Part shown: positions 13,005-27,000 of the stretch, piece after piece
Layout: each line of letters opens with the position of its first letter
Numbering within the stretch: the first letter of the stretch is position 1
Origin: Phlebiopsis flavidoalba
Taxonomy: Eukaryota > Basidiomycota > Agaricomycetes > Polyporales > Phanerochaetaceae
DNA: 64,000 nucleotides
Direction: 5' to 3'
Assembly (NCBI GenBank): GCA_035772785.1
Contig: JAOCPU010000004.1
Location: forward strand, 806,001-870,000
Program-made: the position numbers and the translations under genes
The notes under the pieces: generated by a model
What the model was told of the DNA's origin: nothing
Seen by the model: only the letters and a program-made list of their open reading frames with translations
Databases searched by the model: none

Positions 13005-13472
13005 GCTTCTTACGGAAACGACTTTCGACATGCTGGTGAATAGTCAATACATGCTCTACCTTTGCTCAGACCTAGAGTATGTAGATCTCTTCACCGAAAT
13101 TAGTTGCGACATTTCGTTTCCCAAAGTTATACTCTTTCCGGTATGTAAAGGCGCGTCGGTAGACCGTCGCTGAACTTTGTAATTTGAATCCCGATCCCAC
13201 GTTCACTGTCAAAGCTCGCACCGTCCGAGCATCCGTGCTTATACAATGTGCATTCTAACGGCTCGCCAAATGCTCAAGTGGCCGACCCTTGGCGGAGCGG
13301 CCCCCAAAACATGACCATAAAAAAAAAAAAAAACCAACTCGCAAAGGGGAGAGGGCCGGCCACATATTTAAATAATCGTAACGTGTTGTGCAAAACGCAA
13401 GTTTGCGGATGAAATTCGGGGCGACTGTCGACAACAAGATGTAGAAGCTCCCCGAACCCCGTAGATTCATAC
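13005..13472. other. spacer with poly-A tract
   Basis: No gene is supported. An A-run of about 15 bases lies around 13319-13334 on the plus strand. The rest has no visible coding pattern. Confidence 0.4.
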
Positions 13473-13688
13473 TTAAGCTAGCTGGTAACTAGTGATTTGG
13501 CCTGCGTATGCAATGTGGTTCGCGATCGAACGGCAGTAGCCATATGTGTTAACGAGCTCCTGGGTGAGGCCGGTGAGGTCTGCATCGACAACGTGGTTAT
13601 CAAGATTTGAGATCGCACATACCGATTCCTGGCAACCCTCGCAGTTCAATTGGTGACAAACGTCTACCACGACGTCCTGCCAGTACAT
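13473..13688 (-). CDS. possible small cysteine-containing protein
   Basis: A 71-codon frame has spaced cysteines (VCHQLNCEGCQESVC) followed by a well-formed helix-like tail (LTQELVNTYGYCRSIANHIA). Cys spacing of this kind occurs in small secreted fungal proteins. No signal peptide is visible in this frame, and a 5' exon would be needed. I do not recognise the family and cannot exclude a chance frame. Confidence 0.25.
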   Translation of the reverse strand: MYWQDVVVDVCHQLNCEGCQESVCAISNLDNHVVDADLTGLTQELVNTYGYCRSIANHIAYAGQITSYQLA

Positions 13689-13855
13689 CGCGCGCCCAGA
13701 TCCAGCTAAGAGCGCCTAAGTAAATAAGCCGGTCACGGGACCACGCGCTGTAATTGCAGCGCGAGACGGGCGGGGATTCGCGCAACGTTCATGGCCCTTC
13801 TCGACGAACACTATCATCGCGCTTCATTATACGCCTCACTAAACTTCTATACGAC

Positions 13856-15955
13856 AATGGAACAGCACCAAGTAGACCTTACACGCCGGGGGACAACACT
13901 CGGAAATGACGGTGCTTCGCGTATGAGCCAACCCCCACGGAGGAAAGGCGGGCTCGACGACTTTTGGCAGCAGCGGTTACCGCCACCAACAGCCTTCTGG
14001 AAGGTCTCTGTCAGGTCGGGATTCTCAGTCTTCGCCTTTTCCTTCGTTGCATTCGGAAGACTCGTTCGCGTGCGGGACGACTCGTACGACGAGATTGACC
14101 TACTCAGATCTCATCCCAGACCTAATATTCGAGAGCCCAAGGCGTCCGGGAGCAACGTGTACAACGACCAGAGCGGTCCAGTGGGTGGAGTGGAAATTCT
14201 TCATTGACGGGGAGTATCACAAACCACATCCGGATTATACGAAAGATGGCAAGAAGGTACTCGAAGGACTGAAGTTCACGAAGAATAAGAAGAAGGAACC
14301 ACCTCCACCTACGTCTCTTACAGCAGGTCTGGAGCTCTCGCACTCTAGCACGAAATCTACGAATATCCCAAAAGGACGCGACGCACTACCGAAAGCGGCC
14401 TCCTCGACCCATGACGCCTTACGCAAACCTTTTCGACCTCCTACTCGTGTCAACAATAATATCTCGGAAAAGAAACATTCTATCATCACGGTGCTGGACG
14501 AGGACTACGAAAAGACTCCCCGGCCATCTAAGGTTCATTCAAAGCCTCCACCTCTCAAAGTCAATCATCCTCTTTCGCTGTTTGACGACGACGTTTCAAG
14601 TGCCCTGCGGGGGGCCACAGACAGTGAGAAACTCCCAGAGAAGAGCAAACCGAAGGTCTCGACTTGGCCCATGGCCGCAATCTCGCCACCAAAAGGATTG
14701 TCTCGAACCACAGCCATCGAACTAGACGGCCCTTTGGACAGCGTATCGCCCTTGAAAGAGACCAGTAACGGTGGTGGTTCTGTGCGGCCCTTTCCTCTTG
14801 GTAGGCGTTCGCCATCAAAAGACGAAAACGACGCCAGGTATTGGAGAGATAAACACAAGAAGAAACCCGCTTCCGTACTCTACCTAGACTCTCCAGATGT
14901 TGCAGAGAGGCCTGCACTCCAGGCGCGCTCGTTTCCCGACATGTCTCCCTTATCGTCTCCCCAGAAACCCCCAAGCTCGAGTACACAGGGTAGTCAACGT
15001 TCCTCTCGAAGCTCGCAAAATCGAAAGCACGATAAAGGAAAGGCCAAGGCGATCCGGCGTCGTATCGTAGAGTCTTCTGAAGAATCTCAGTCCGAAGCGG
15101 ACTCTGTGCACTCGCGGAGTAAAGTTAGACCGTTCCCATTGGCTACGCAGATGTTTTGAGAGCATCCACAGCCCCTCTTACAAGCGCGGTTCTTCGGACG
15201 CAGAAGATCGTAGCCCGCACGCAGAACCAAGAGAAAAGAAGCGAGCGCGAGGGGCAGATGAGATGTACGTCTGCTGCGTCTAAATCCTCTACTTAGGAAT
15301 CTCAAAACGTGCCCTAGTCTGAGAGAGTTGATGCATTCCGACGACGCTGACGAAGACGACGAAGACGATCTACGTGAGCCTACAGCTTTATGGGATGGTA
15401 TACGCTGATTTGACTGCAACTTATCGATTTTAGTCTTCAACGACCCAAACCTGGATCCCGCGCGACTATGTCCGTGGTGTGATGAGCTTCTGCCCTCGAA
15501 TCCCTCTCCACCACGCTCGAACACTTATTCTCTATTGCCCCGGGCTCGATCAAGCTTGGACCCGCGACCGACCAACCCTCTTGGGTTGTATGCTGCTCCT
15601 ACAGTGTTTATAAACGTATGCCAGCGCCATCGGTTTGAGAGCCATCAAATTCCACTTGCTGAACAGCGCGGCTGGCCCACTCACATCGTATGGAAGAAAC
15701 TAGCTGCGCGAGTGCGGCGTCTCAAGGGCTATCTGCAGGATGTTGTAGAATGATGTGGATGAGGATTTCTTAACCTGGTCGAGCACACGGCAGCATGGCG
15801 AAGGCGAGGACACTGGTGAGGATGCAGAAGACGACGAGTACATTTTAGGGGCGCGGCCCAGGAAAGGTAGCACATTCTGCGGAAAGAAGTCGTCAACGAA
15901 GCGTGAAACAGAAGGGGGCTCGGAAAAGCGGCCGGTATATACGAGGCCAAAATGA
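13856..15955 (+). CDS. RTC4-like domain protein
   Basis: The C-terminal part carries the pattern of the RTC4 (restriction of telomere capping 4) domain: CPWCDELLPS (15470-15499), a spacer, NPLGLYAAPTVFINVCQRHRFESHQ (15572-15646, CxxC followed by CxxH), then IPLAEQRGWPTHI and a helical end RVRRLKGYLQDVV. Before it lies a long disordered region (14200-15160) rich in Pro, Ser, Lys and Arg, with short motifs such as WVEWKFFIDGEYHKPHPDY near its start. Introns are visible around 15262-15296 and 15375-15433. A base inserted near 15750 separates the domain from an acidic tail (NDVDEDFLTW...) that ends with TGA at 15953-15955. In budding yeast RTC4 affects telomere capping; the molecular activity is unknown. 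I start at the ATG at 13856; 13791 is in frame upstream. A frame change near 14040-14200 is likely. Confidence 0.7.
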
Positions 15956-18900
15956 TCACGTTTTCTCCAACGACGCAACCTGCTATTAGTGCGTTGAATT
16001 TTTTACAACCATCTACACTACAAACATGTCTAACTAAGATCATATAGTTATGGAGAACTCGGGCTCTGTCGTGATCAGCCAGAACCATTTTACGACTTGT
16101 CTCCCACCAAGTCGATTTCCCCCCACACTCTACGCTAACCTCTAACTCCCCGCCGAGTTTATTCAGCTCGTTCTTGTCCCAACGAAGCAGCAGGTTCGCC
16201 TTATCATGGACGACATGCGTCAACAAACTGATCCTCCAGAAGTACGCCGCGCGTAGGGGCGCGAGGCATCCAGACACACTTCCGCGACAGCGCGCAGTAT
16301 GGTAGGGTAGCCATGTTTCCCGATGACCATACAGAGGTTCAGTCCTCGGCAAGTGAGGATATTGTCAAAGGCCCGGGCAGCTGCCCGACGCAAGCAACTG
16401 CGGCAGGAAGTACGCTGAGGAGGAAGAAGATGCGGATATGTGGGGCGCCTTCTCACTGAACTAGGATCTGAGTGGATAACTTCCGGTACCAAGGGGCAAG
16501 GCTCAGATCGCGCCTCTAGTGCGGCTGCCAGAGTGGATGTAAAAAAGGAGTAGGCTCAATGAAAACACGTTACGGTGATGGACCACAACAGCGTGCGTGT
16601 GTAGCAATAGCGCTCGTCTTTGTCGTCCATTATCGGACGGTAATATAAGCATGGCTACTTGCGGGACATCAGGCACTCACTCAGGGCCATGGACATCAGT
16701 ATTGCGTCGAGATCAGTAGCATAGCAGGTGGCAGTTCGTGGACTATACGATCGATACGAGGAGGAAGTACGACCAACCAAAGGGTAATAGAAGGCCATGC
16801 AAGGCATATCGAACTCAGGTGCAGCCTCGTACTGTGGATCCGCCTCGCGGTCCCAGAGTTGCGCTCAAAAAAAAAAAAAACAAATAGATAGGATCTACTG
16901 ATCAATTCGCGCTGGACATCCTGCGGACGCAGTGTGGCTGGCATAGAGATCATAAGCCGCACCGGAGCGCGCCGCCGAAGCGACCACTCTGCAGACCGCG
17001 ATGCAAAGGCGTGAAAAACCGGTAGATGCCGTGTACCCGGTCCGCTTGAGGTCTTAGAACCGAGCCGATGCGAGTGAAGCTACGCGGGTGAGCGACAATA
17101 AACATCGAATGTTTGACTGGAAATGGGCGGATCGCAAGCGAAGACAAATCCACTAGCTTCTCAAACTACAATACGATTGGGACGTCCGTATGGCCATACG
17201 GCGATAAACGGACGGTGGAACTGACAATAGAAGTAAGCGAGCCTGTGTCAGTAATCTGACTACTCCCGCTAAGGCTTAATAGAAGTAGACATAAGGCGAT
17301 CACTCCAACCAAATTATCAGTCCTGAGCTTCGCTCAGAGACGCAGAATCAATCCAAAGGCAGCCATGCGCTCATTTGAAGCCAGAGACATAATCAGTTTA
17401 CTAGAACCTCAAAAGAGTTACGCGCCAGTGCAATTACCAGAGAACCAACTTTAAGAACTGAATTTTACACTCACAGTCAACGCATCTTTTATCGAAAGTG
17501 AAGGATGGGGCTTTTACTCTACGGGGGGCCTCGACGTCCTTGCGGGAGTAGCGGAACGAACTTGGTGAATAGCGGGGGATCATAGATTCAAAGAATATTG
17601 TCTCAATGTTCTAAGAGTGCGTTTAAGTATTTTCCTAAATTTAATCTTATTCCGTGCGTCCCTACATCTTACACGACAGTAAAACGGCTTAAGACTTGGA
17701 GAACACCTAGTTACCTATGCAGTAGACCGTCGTCACCTGCAATACACAGTAGCATCGAGCGATCGTATGAATACGTTACGTACACGGTACAGGTTCTTTT
17801 CCGCATCCTCTATCTCAAACGCTATCACGTCGTAAAGCTTTATGCAGTTACCAGTCCTCAAAAGAATGTGGTCAAGGACTCTCCACAGCCTGTCATCGCT
17901 TAGCTCGGTGCTCACTTGCTCTCCTTAGTTTGCGTTTCACAATCTTCACCCGCTAGCCAAAACACAGGGACTCATTTGTGACGTTCGGACGAGATAATCG
18001 GAAGACACTTAAACCCAAGTAACCCTCAACAATACCATCAGCACAAAGCGGGGAGAGCGTATACCGTAAGCTTTCAGGATGAGTTGATTTGCTTGAGTCA
18101 CAGTTGAGCTCAACTGTAACTCCCCAGAGTGGCTCATGACAGCTGAGTCGTTCAAGTCGTAATAATGAAAAGCTCGGCATCGCGCATATGCGGCAAATGT
18201 CCTCCTGACTGTGACAGGAAGCAGCCATGAGGAGTTTTCTTTTGTCAAGGTTCATTACAACATGAGCGTGCTCGTTTATCAGTGTTGGAGAACACATCAT
18301 ATTCGGCGAGACATGTCGATGAGCCAATCTGATGGTGGCCAACCTACTGCCTCTGGCACGTAATGACGACATCCTGAAACAATATAGCTACGACGCACAC
18401 GTAGTTATCTGCATTCTCGTATCGGACGATCGGAAAGCTGTCTCTGTGTACTTTCTCCAAACCAAACTCCTCGACCCGCCCCACTGACTGCTAATGCCGC
18501 TATCTATAAGCCGGCAACACATGTCCCAAAACGATCACCCGGCGTGCACAGACACTGTCTCTTTGGCTTCCCCGCGGTGAGTTTCCTTCATACCCGCCGT
18601 GCTATACAACGGCTTTACATCGTGCAGTACTGCCCGAAATGACAGTCGGCGTAACCGCGTCTGCCAGCCGCCGTTCGACAAACCCGCGTCAATGCGCGGA
18701 CCACGCGTCCCTCCGCAGTGACGGCCGACAGACGTCCACTTCTACTTCCTGACCGCGCGAATCCTCGTCCGTAAGCATCACCCCTCTTCAGAGACACATG
18801 GCCCTCATCTGGCATCTTCCACAACCGCCCCTCTATTACCCACCGGTCCTGCGAAACGGAGCCCGAGGCGCAACAGTCCGACTTGTAACGAAACCCAGCA

Positions 18901-21900
18901 GACACCCCTCGGAACCGCTTCCATCCGCCTCTGCTACCCTCTCGTGCTTATCAGTGTAGCTCTCCCACGTTAAACGCCCTCACACGTCGCAGCACTTCGC
19001 CCTTACTCGACGCTCGCCAGATATCATGATTAGGCTCGGCCCGCCCTGCGCGCTGCTTCAGACGGTGGCGCTCATTTCGCGCCGGCATGTGCCCGGTTAT
19101 CCTCTGGGGCGCCTATTGCTGCCTAGCGATAGCAGCAAGCGCAAGAATGGGCCGAGCGAAGCGCGGGACCACGCCGTACAACGTGCGCGCTCGCCCGCCC
19201 CCCTCGAGCTCGACTCGGCTACTGTGGCGGGCTCGGAGCTCGACTCGCTCCCAGCGCCGGCGACATACCTTCGCCGACGCAGCGTAGCCACCAGCGCGTT
19301 CCGCCAGTTACGCGCGCCGCGGGTGTCTTTGCACTATCGGCGGGGTGGCTGGACGAGCGGTCGATACGTCGTGTGAATGGGTCCCCCGTGCGGCGGGTTT
19401 GCCTAACTAGCGGTGTGGCTGTTGCTGGGGGCGGACTAGTGGAGCTATGTGTGTGTGGTGCAGTATAATGGAGCGTGGCGTGCGGTAGATGGTCACTAGG
19501 TTTTGCGACCAGGTTTGGCATTAGTTCATGTGGCGCGCTGTGCTTGCATGCCTGAGCTCGCGTATGTAGGATTTGTGATGCTAGCATTTCTTTCTGCTCC
19601 AGGAGGTGTGGGTGTGCGCAACGCTTACCTTCAGCTTGCTGGGGTGATTGCGGCGCAAGGAGCAGGTGTCTTGTTTGAGCTGGTGCGTCAGTTTCAATGT
19701 ACTAGGGTCTTCGTGCTGACAGTGTAGGAAAGGCGCGCGGTATTGCGATAGGTTTCCTATGGTATGTTCATTGTGACATTGCACATTGCAGGAGGAGATC
19801 TCATTGCGAATTCTGGAGATTCAGCTTGAGTGTGAAGATTGTGAAGCGACTATTGCTGCGCGAAAACTAAGGAACAAAAATCAAGGATACATGTCACAAT
19901 AATCTGGATGCCCGAAGATCGGTGCGCATGTATCCGTTAGCACAGTACACACCTAGTTAGTAGTGATACTTTAATCTCTTCCCATGTATGACACTAAACT
20001 CGACACTATAGGAACGCCTATTCATGTAAGCTTTCGCAGCTGTCGGTTGAGCCCGCAGCAACGTTTTAACGAATCGGGTAAATCTGCGTCTTACCTTCGT
20101 CGTCTCAAGCTCTCTAGGAGTCTCGGTGATCTACGAAGGTTCGGCCCCCCGTCCGTAGCTCTTAATGTACAGACATTCCTGCATTCGCCCTCAATTACGC
20201 CTTCTTATACGCACAGTAACGTCCTATCGAACGTGGGGTCGTGCCATCCATAGGGCCTTCTAGGCCAGTTTTGAAAGCTTGCCTCCTCGTTTAACTGATT
20301 CTCCGCTGTGCGGCTGATCGCCATCCGGGAGCCCTTCAGCATGACCATCTAATCAGTGTAGACGCGATGGTCTGGCCGCAGTTTCGTGACTTGAAATTGG
20401 CTTATCTTGTCCTCGGTTATTCTTCAACTCGTTTTGGACCAGATTGAGACGGCTTTGTGTTGAGGAGGATAAAGCCAGCTTATTGACAGAGCACCCTGGC
20501 GTACTTGTGTTGAATTGATGCCTACTAAACTGAAATATGATAGAACAGGGATGTAGGGGTAATATGCCCTGTAAGTCTTATTTGTATTCCGTCCGGTATT
20601 AGACGCGATGGAACGGCGGGACACATCATACGCACGTGGCTCTGACATGTTCGTGATCCTATGGAGAAAGATCAGAAATCTCGGGACTTTATCGCCAATA
20701 GTACCCAAAAATTGGAAATACCCGAAACGTAACGATTTTGCGAAAATGATTCGTCCATAAACATGGCGCGAAATGCATAAAGCAGATAGTTGTTACTTCA
20801 ACGTACGAAAGACATGCCCTCTGTACGAATACGATCAAAATTACCGCCATCTCTGGTCATATATCAGCCCACGATTCTAGCGTAGAAAAGAATGCTAGAA
20901 GATACGGGTGACGCTGCTTGTTTGGCCCTCCTTGTACAGATTGTCCAGTTTGACAAGCTCGCAGGGACCCCCGATGGCTTTTGTTGTTCCACTCATGACC
21001 AAGAATATGAGATTGCACGAGATCCATCTGGCACGTTGAACAATGTTCTACCAATGGCACATAATGACGTCCTAGCAGAGGCTATGTCTGACAGAAGTAT
21101 TCGTCGCTGTTCGAAGGAAAATGAGAATGCCCGACGTGAGTCAGGTTTCCGATGACGTTTTCAACTACACTCTGCGTAATAGCCACTGGTGCCAAAAGTA
21201 CCCCGACAAGTTTTATTATATGACTCGCAATGCCTCATATACCCTATAGGCGGCAACTAAATAAGCGTGTAAGGACTGAGTGATTGATACTTGCCCTCCT
21301 ACTTCTTAGCGGGTCGTAACATAACGGTAAATGTTTCCCCGATGGTAACCCCGCTCACTCACAGGGACGCAAATTCCCCGAGGGTGACTGACGGAGGGCT
21401 GATGCGTCCGTCGATTACCGTTTGAATTAACGAAACGCGGATTACAGAATCCCTCATTTCGCCTCTCGCGAACCCGCGAACTCCCTCGGACTTAATATCA
21501 GTTACTGAATAACTGCAGCTCCACGGACGGCCCACGGCCACCTCTAGTAGCAGAGAGAACTTCACGGTTGATTTTGGCAATCGTGCGTCAATCACTACCT
21601 GTTCCATCGGGTGACAATCAACTCGCCACGTCGCAAAAGATGTCGTTGTTGTATACCTAGAATAACGCTATTAACTTGGTGCCCCCCCTGCCGCGATTGC
21701 CAGGCCTCGACTCACCACGAAGCATAATCCATGATTGGGCCACAATTAAGATAAGGCGCAACATGGGCTGAGTCCTTATCCGTTGCTTCTCGGTATCCTG
21801 CTCGGTCGCGAGAAGCAGGTCAGCCACTGGGTGTAATCCTTGTAAGGTGCCGATGGACAGGTCGCCACACATTAAATGACGGGTGGTGAAACATAATCGC

Positions 21901-24900
21901 TCCGGAGCCACGAACGGAACACACCTATTGGAGAGTTGTCGAGCTCTTGTTCCAAGATGTAGGGACTCATTGGAACTCATCCGTCACGCTGATGTGACTC
22001 AAATGGCACTCTGCGTAGCTGAATCCATGAGGACAGATCAAGCTTGGTTTGAGGCGATGGTTAGAGATTTTTTTTTTTTTTTTCCCCTTTTTTTTTAGAG
22101 TTATACGAGTCTGCTGGCGGGGAAAGGGGTTTCCATCTCAGCCCAGGCTACCACACAAGTGGATCACAGGCCCGACCGCAGTGCTGCACCTCGTAAGCCC
22201 CATTACTACCGGATGGACAATCTTCTGGTTTGTCTAGCCACTCTGTACTCCCCGTACGTGTGCGGGCTATATGGGAATGAGTATGAGGAACCTACCCAAT
22301 CTCGAAACAATCTTAGCCGCTGCGGTTAATAGGATTTGGCCCGCTGAGCAATACTGATTTGTTGTATCATCAGTAGCCCTCGGCTATGAAGTAATGCCCC
22401 TGGATGATTAGCCTGCCCACAACGACGGGAAAACACGATGAGTGTTCCCAGCCCTCTTGGGTGGCGCATTAGAGACGAGGCAGGGAAGCTAGTAGTTTCA
22501 TAGGTGAAATTTGGTCTTGTGATCTGATATCAGTCAGGAGTGCTAACTTGACAAGGGGAGAGAATATCGCCAGTGAGGTTTCCACCGCCAGCATCATTAC
22601 ATGGAATAGCCAAAGAGAGGAACATCACAACCGTGGCCGTGCCTACTACCTGTCTCTGAATAGAATACGCTTCCACGCAGGTTTGGCTATTGCCGACAGC
22701 AGCCAGTGTCAATCTGCCGGCAAGACGAGTTACCCACAACACGTGATGCCAATTGAGTATTTTTCTCTGGTGAGCACCATGCGCATTTCTCATATGCTTA
22801 TGAAAGGACCGAAACGGGAGCAAAGAACTATACGTAAAACCGACCGTCAATCACCGAAATATTGGCTAGTGACGACAAAGGTGAACTACATGTGGTACGG
22901 TTGAGGACTCGCCTGTATGTGTGATGACCGGGCGTCGTGTCCCGTATCATCGCTTTGTGTAAGTTGGTATGTGCGACTCTGCATCCTAGCTTCTGTCTTC
23001 ATTCATTGGAGACTCGGTTCAGGGCAATTCGTAGGGTACAACTCACGCGGGGACCTATTGTGCTGTGTCTCTTGGTACCTCCATCTGTGCTCGTATGTTT
23101 GGTGTCCAATTTCACGGCGTCGTGATCGGCTGTGACCAAGACGTTACGTCACGGTGATGTGACAAGCTGCCGCGGATGGGCGAGGTATAACAACGGTGCG
23201 GTCCAACAACGCTCGGTAGCGATTGGTCGGCTCGCTGCAGGAGGTGCCTCGGGTAGGCAGAACATGTACTAGCTGAGAGCGTGGGTGGGACCACTAGATG
23301 TAGCCGAGGAAATCTTTCATGCTTGCCGATGTGCCAGCCTCCGACTTCTCGTGTTCCCGCCCTGCCGTTGTGTCGCATACTGAGAGTAGGGGAGTGGTAA
23401 ACATGCGGAGGAGCCCGTGAGGTATAGCGTTGAACGCGATGCTTGACGCGTGTAAGGGGTCGCGAGTGCAACTCTTGTCCAGCCGTCGTATCCAAACATC
23501 GGACTAGAAATTAGGTAAATTAGGGTATCTTACATCCTCAGAAGCCGTAGAAACATTGACAGCTTAGCAGGCCGCCTGCGCGTCCATTACACTCTGCATC
23601 CGCTGCAAGACATCGGAAGAAAACTCTCCGAACGCGGACGGCGCGAGTTCAGGCAAGCGTAGAGCTCTCGGTTCTGTTCCGTGCAATGACTTACCCTAGA
23701 AAAATTGGCGCGGGCGTCGTAAGGAACACCGACGAGCAGTCCTCTCTGTGCTTTTGTCTTTGTTTCTTTGCCGTAACCCTGTGTTTTGCGATCTTGATCA
23801 GCGAGAGCAGGTAAAGAGTAAGGATTTTGTCGGACGCTACATACTTCGATTAGTTGTGATCGAACATATATATGAGAGTTAGGGTATAATGCCTGCTGTA
23901 ACTTCCGTATCAGCATGCGGGCTTTGGTTAGCAGAGTTCCGATCATGCTCACATAAATTCGGGATGAGAACGTCGGATGTGACTTCTCCATTAGTACCTG
24001 AACGACACACGAAAGGATTGCACAGACAAAGATAGTCCATATAACTAGATAAAAATTAAAATTGTAAGCGCCTTCCGCGTAGAGTATGACGATAGCAGTA
24101 GGCCCTCTTACGCCCGACAACTAAATTGTAGTTGTAAATTCGCACCCTTGTACTCCAGCAAGAAAATTAGGACATAGCAGCGCTCTAGTGCGATCTGAGC
24201 ATAGTGCTTGACATTGAAGCTTGTAGCAATGTATTACTTCGTATGCCCCCTTGAATAACTGATGAGATATCGTGGTGAATACAATTTGCACATGAATACT
24301 CACCATGCGCATAGACCGACCAGGCTACGTCGACAGAATATTTTCGTCGCGGTCGAAAAGATGATTACCCCGACTTGAGTTATAGTTCATTGGTTTGCAA
24401 CAGTTTTGCGCGTAGTTGCCGCTCCCAAACCCGGAGAGCTTGTAATTGACAGCAACTCGCATGGCAAGAGCGACAGTGGTCAGAACTAGCGATCCGCAAC
24501 GTTCAGTCCTAAGATAAAAACGGGCAGACGTTTGCGTGAGACGTACCCATGCATATTACGAGGGTCGCAAAGGGAGAGCGATGAATGCCGATGTCGTTTG
24601 CTGAGCAGGCGGGATAGGATCCACGCTCGCCACGACGAGGACTGCATCGGCGATCACAGAGCTGGACACACCCGTTATCGTGTGAAACGTGCGTGGGATA
24701 CACCATTGCAGTGGTCGTACTGCACATTTATTTCGGGCAAAACCGCATCTACGATGTTGTGATCGTATTGCATCACTTGACCGTGGAAGAGTTGGGATAT
24801 ACGAGATACCCTAGGCCCGTGCACAGTGTGAAATTGAGACGGACGGACAGCACGAGCATCGTCCAGATTGTTCCTAGGACGGAGAAATACACGGCGTGTC

Positions 24901-27000
24901 TTGCGTCGTCGCATTTGCTACGACAGGCGACGTAGACATTAATTTGAAAACGGGGTAGTAATATAAGGGAAAGAAGGGCGTACATTAGGAGTTACAGTAG
25001 TGACACGACACACCGAGCCAGCATATAAATACGCCTGTGGGACTTGTCCGGGAGCGTATTCAAGACGTAAATATTTATCGGTGGGCTCACGTCATAGGCT
25101 TAGTGACTTGGAAATACTACATTCAATTAGCTGCAAGCCAACAACAGGAGATCGGTCCGGATTCCTGGACATGGTGAAAAGCTTGGATCTAACCGGGATT
25201 TGGTTTTGTTGGGGAAGAACGCATCTTGGAGTGGGCCTCAGAACGGATGTTGACCTTATATCCTGTGTGTTCAGCGCTCAAATGCACCGATGCCGTAGCA
25301 AGAAAGCCAATATGAGCGAAGCTGAGAAAAATTACAAGAAATACCGGCAAGAGGCTTGCGCAGGTGGTGTGCGAAGGCACCACGCGTTTTCTTGTAAGGA
25401 ATGTCACGGATGTGATGATGAGCTCGGATGAGCTTGGGGAAAAGATGGTTCAAGATCGTTGTAGCCGCATCGCCTGCCCATCACTAACTGTTCATACGTA
25501 AGACATAAATCAGCGGCCAATGCATCGCATGGCCAAGGGTGGATGAACAAGAGCGAATCACTCGCACGCTCAGCCTAAGCTGAACAGACAGTTACTAGCA
25601 GCAACTGACCATCGATGCGTGATTTGACAGGTGAGGAGTCTGTCAATAGGCGTGCGTGCGATCTGTTCGGATGAGCGACAGTTCTGAGCGCGGTTAGGAT
25701 TCTCAGGATAAGACACCGGCTCTCGCGAGTGTAGAGCGCGAACGGCTCTCAATGAGGAGACACAACCTGGAGACAATATGGACGCGGTGTTCTCATCAGG
25801 ATACGTTAGGGAGCGGCGGCATGACCGCCTTCGTGGAAGCTATGGTGCACGCAGGCAGAACTGCAGATGGCGGCGGGCAGTAAAAAACAAAAATCACAAT
25901 ATTCGAGCATACGTAACCTAACACGACTCGAGTGGACACAATCGTCAAGTTGCGATGTTCAAGGACAGCTTTGGGGGTTTGTTGTCGCGTCACGCGTACA
26001 CAGGCCCGTAAACGGCCGCACGGTGATAGGTCACGGCGTGCTCGTGTCAGGTGTATGGCAAAAGGAAAGAATCCCATCACCCTCATCCAATTATGCTTAA
26101 CTGCGAGCGAAACAAGGATGTATATCACAGGTTTAGGGAGTTGTTGTGAGCAGATTTCGCTGTACTAAGATCAATCCTACGCCAAAAACCAGTGAGGTAT
26201 ATCGACAACATCTACACTTCAGTCCAATGTCATGTAAAGACAACAGAGTATGGATTTCCTTTTTGTTGAGCTATTCCGGGCCATGCGATTAGTCTATGAC
26301 ACGCTGTGATACTGTTGGCAGGCCGGATAATCCATGCGCGCAAGGCCTCAAGCGCCTCAAGTCTTCAAAACCTTTGGTGGGAATCTCGGTGTAGTCCTGA
26401 AGTCTGGATTTAAACACCACGGTCACTACTAGATACCCAACTACTACTCGTTCCGCCTGCTAAAATGGTAGGTAATATTCACCTAGAGCTTAACCAGATA
26501 ACTCCCGTTTTTATACTCTCGCCACCACTGTGGGCAATATTTTGTGATTAAATCAGTAATTAAGTTCAGTCTTAGTAGTATGTGACCGGAAGTCCATCGA
26601 GCCAAACAGCCAAACCGGGTTAGCTGTGATAGTGACTGAATACATGCCGGTCATCCACTGAGCATGGTATGTGGGTGCAGTCTCATGACGAGAGAAAAAA
26701 TATCACAACACACTCCGGTCACGGGGCCGCGATACATCCAACAGCGCCGGGACGTGAAAGAAGCATCAGACAATCCAGCATAAATGCAATAAACCGGCCC
26801 AAACACGATCTCCAAGACGTACAGAGAAAGTCGATAAAATACCCACAACCTGTAGCATCTTATTCATAAACTGACGAGCACCCCATCGTTCGACAACGCC
26901 ATCATACGTGCCCCAGCATTTAAGAGTGCATCCGAGTGGGACACGCGACGCAAACTGATATTCGCCACATGCGCCGCGCGTTGCACCGAATTCGATCGTG
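15956..27000. other. about 11 kb gene desert
   Basis: I find no family motif in any frame on either strand. The longest frames (23587-24120 -, 177 codons; 25000-25431 +, 143 codons; 18615-18905 -) read like chance frames. There is no reverse transcriptase, integrase or transposase signature and no long terminal repeat pair visible by eye. A short G+C-rich island lies at about 18600-19390. The rest is of even, near-random composition. This could be fully decayed transposon sequence, a heterochromatic or centromere-flanking segment, or poorly assembled sequence. Confidence 0.45.
22068..22096. repeat. T-rich homopolymer tract
   Basis: A run of 16 T, four C and nine T. It is a simple repeat in the gene desert. 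Confidence 0.9.

Noticed and set aside
23587..24120. 177-codon minus-strand frame with a hydrophobic segment
   Set aside because: The hydrophobic stretch is short, the rest has no pattern, no introns fit, and neighbours give no support.
25000..25431. 143-codon plus-strand frame ending with several cysteines (CKECHGC)
   Set aside because: Cysteine spacing matches no zinc-binding family I know, and the frame sits in a desert of chance frames.
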